DNA of 16,400 nt, from positions 1 through 16,400 of the forward strand of contig JAGODU010000093.1 in NCBI GenBank assembly GCA_017998095.1, read 5' to 3'. The notes beneath the pieces are model-generated. The model saw only the letters and a list, made by a program, of their open reading frames with translations, ran no database searches and was not told where the DNA came from. This DNA is from Prolixibacteraceae bacterium (lineage in GTDB: Bacteria > Bacteroidota > Bacteroidia > Bacteroidales > Prolixibacteraceae). The position numbers and the translations under genes are program-made. Below, one piece after another: positions 14,970 to 16,400 of this stretch. How positions within the stretch are numbered: position 1 is the first letter of the stretch; each line of letters begins with the position of its first letter.

Positions 14970-15614
14970 ATGAAAAAAATAACCTTGATCATTGTTGCTT
15001 TATTGTTTTTTCAGTTTTCCCATGCACAGAAAAACATTATAAAGATTAGTCCGCTCGGGCTTACATGGGGCGAGTATAACCTTCAATATGAAAGAATGAT
15101 TACTGATTATACTTCAGCAAGTATATCTGCTTCATATATTCAGCCTAACTTTCTTCAGAATGAAATTTTTGAAGTGCTGGAGAATTACGGAATTACAAGA
15201 ACATGCAACGGTGGAGCTGTCAGGCTTGACTACAGGATGTATTCCAAAAACAAACCCGGACCTCAGGGCTTTTACATCGGGCCTTATTTAAGATATACAG
15301 GACTTGGTTATATTATCAATATTGATGATTTACAATTTGCCCCTTTAGAATCAGGTATTGATAACCTTGAATCAGGATTTAGGTTTGCACAAATGGGATT
15401 GGGAGTAAAACTTGGGGCTCAATGGTTATTGTTTGATTGTGTGACAATTGATTGGAATTTCTTTGGACTTGGAGTTGATTATTACTTGTTGAAGCTTTAT
15501 TCTGAAGGTACTACTACTTTGGCAGGAGAACCAAAAAGTGTTCAGAAAATTGATAAAACAGATTTCTTTTTGCCCGGAATATCAGGAGGTTTCGCTATTA
15601 GTTACGCTTTTTAA
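14970..15614 (+). CDS. Secreted beta-barrel-like outer membrane protein, paralogue 2
   Basis: This 214-residue protein has the same layout as its upstream neighbour: signal peptide (MKK start, cleavage after SHAQ near residue 19), then an opening strand IIKISPLGLTWGEYNLQYER that aligns with the neighbour's, a GFYIGPYLRYTG segment matching its GFYIAPYLRF, a conserved WFF/NWNFFG-like strand, and the end GGFAISYAF. The two clearly arose by tandem duplication and have diverged strongly in the loops. Its short spacing to the first copy (28 nt) and the shared strong terminator after it indicate one operon. The function is unknown; the terminal Phe and signal peptide place it in the outer membrane. 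Confidence 0.8.
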   Translation: MKKITLIIVALLFFQFSHAQKNIIKISPLGLTWGEYNLQYERMITDYTSASISASYIQPNFLQNEIFEVLENYGITRTCNGGAVRLDYRMYSKNKPGPQGFYIGPYLRYTGLGYIINIDDLQFAPLESGIDNLESGFRFAQMGLGVKLGAQWLLFDCVTIDWNFFGLGVDYYLLKLYSEGTTTLAGEPKSVQKIDKTDFFLPGISGGFAISYAF

Positions 15615-15630
15615 AGGAAAAATTATATAG

Positions 15631-15669
15631 AAAAAAGCCCCGGTTCTTAAATAAACCGGGGCTTTTTTT
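15631..15669. terminator. Bidirectional intrinsic terminator between the barrel pair and the fumarase gene
   Basis: Perfect 15-bp arms 15631-15645 and 15654-15668 with GCCCCGG cores and an 8-nt loop. The A run on the left and T run on the right make it a terminator on both strands. It sits 16 nt after the barrel gene and 3 nt beyond the fumarase stop codon, so it serves both converging genes. Confidence 0.95.
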
Positions 15670-15672
15670 ATC

Positions 15673-16400
15673 TTAATGTTTGAAATCTGCAAAGAAATCA
15701 TTGCCTTTATCATCGACAATTATAAAGGCAGGAAAATTCTCAACATATATTTTCCTGATTGCTTCCATTCCTAATTCTTCAAAGTCAACCATCTCTACTG
15801 ATTTGATACTTTCTTTAGCTAAAACAGCTGCAGGTCCTCCAATTGAACCGAGGTAGAAACCTCCATGCTTTTTACAAGCATCAGTAACTTCCTGTGATCT
15901 GTTACCCTTTGCCACCATAATTAAAGAACCTCCAAGGCTTTGGAACTGATCAACATACGAATCCATTCTTCCAGCTGTAGTTGGTCCGAAACTTCCTGAA
16001 GGCATGCCTTTTGGTGTTTTGGCCGGTCCTGCATAGTAAACAGGGTGTTTCTTTAAGTATTCAGGCATTGGCTTGCCTTCGTCCAGCATCTTTTTAATTT
16101 GAGCATGAGCGATGTCTCTTGCTACAATAAGGGTACCTTTTAAATTAAGACGAGTTTTTACAGGATATTTTGAAAGTTCTTTTAATACTTCTTCCATTGG
16201 ACGATCAAGATCAATTTCAACAGGATCGGCCAATTCAGGTGCTTTTGAAGGAAGGAAGCGTCGTGGATTTTTTTCAAGTTCTTCTAAGAATATTCCTTCT
16301 TCAGTAATTTTAGCTTTTACATTTCTATCGGCACTGCAACTTACACCAAGACCAATAGGACAAGAAGCAGCATGCCTTGGAAGCCTGATTACCCTTACAT
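15673..16400 (-). CDS. fumA: Class I (iron-sulphur) fumarate hydratase, C-terminal part; runs off the window
   Basis: The frame is open from the window edge to TAA at 15675-15673, giving 242 codons. A frame starting at the TTG at 16233 is internal; homology continues upstream with [21 protein letters not shown] and [10 protein letters not shown]. These match the FumA/FumB type of fumarase, which interconverts fumarate and malate using a 4Fe-4S cluster. The Cys in GVSCSADRN corresponds, from memory of the family, to one cluster ligand. The C-terminal domain is complete: [79 protein letters not shown] and the end VDDKGNDFF. The N-terminal domain with the other cysteines lies outside the window. 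It is cytosolic and oxygen-sensitive by family. Confidence 0.95.
   Translation of the reverse strand, partial: VRVIRLPRHAASCPIGLGVSCSADRNVKAKITEEGIFLEELEKNPRRFLPSKAPELADPVEIDLDRPMEEVLKELSKYPVKTRLNLKGTLIVARDIAHAQIKKMLDEGKPMPEYLKKHPVYYAGPAKTPKGMPSGSFGPTTAGRMDSYVDQFQSLGGSLIMVAKGNRSQEVTDACKKHGGFYLGSIGGPAAVLAKESIKSVEMVDFEELGMEAIRKIYVENFPAFIIVDDKGNDFFADFKH

Noticed and set aside
15673..16233. A stand-alone 186-residue fumarase beta-subunit-like gene starting at 16233
   Set aside because: The start would be a TTG inside a frame that stays open to the window edge, with clear class I fumarase sequence upstream. It is part of a larger gene.

Overview
The window looks like a chromosomal piece of a Bacteroidota genome. 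Three things suggest this: the AT-rich composition, Bacteroidota-type promoters (a TTTG box, a spacer of about 20 nt, then TAnnTTTG; the clearest lies in front of gltX), and the protein families present. There are no tRNA or rRNA genes, no CRISPR array, no transposase and no phage genes.

Left part, positions 1 to 7797, all on the minus strand. Read in the direction of transcription, it holds a sigma-54-activator-type response regulator that ends without a DNA-binding domain, a small family-2 glycosyltransferase, a fused methyltransferase/family-2 glycosyltransferase, two large polytopic membrane proteins of the lipid-linked-sugar glycosyltransferase (GT-C) type, and the first 33 codons of what appears to be type 2 isopentenyl-diphosphate isomerase. 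The spacing is tight (8 to 35 nt) except for a 254-nt gap after the first glycosyltransferase. The set suggests envelope or surface glycosylation: family-2 enzymes charge a polyprenyl phosphate, GT-C enzymes use it outside the membrane, and the isomerase supplies isoprenoid precursor.

Middle part, 7981 to 11998. A cytosolic M24B Xaa-Pro aminopeptidase (plus) meets head-on a secreted S37-like serine aminopeptidase (minus), and their stop codons overlap. Next comes kbl (minus) for threonine/glycine metabolism.

The stretch 11999 to 12643 between kbl and gltX is the most unusual part. It holds an 86-nt, almost perfect inverted repeat whose only two mismatches become G-U pairs in a minus-strand RNA. 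It also holds an unlisted 30-codon membrane-peptide ORF with its own promoter and a hairpin overlapping its stop codon, and a further small inverted repeat sharing the TATTTGGT word with the long hairpin.

Right part, 12644 to 16400. gltX (plus) has a textbook promoter and terminator. Two tandem secreted beta-barrel-like paralogues (plus) follow, then a strong bidirectional terminator, then the C-terminal part of a class I fumarase (minus) that runs off the window.
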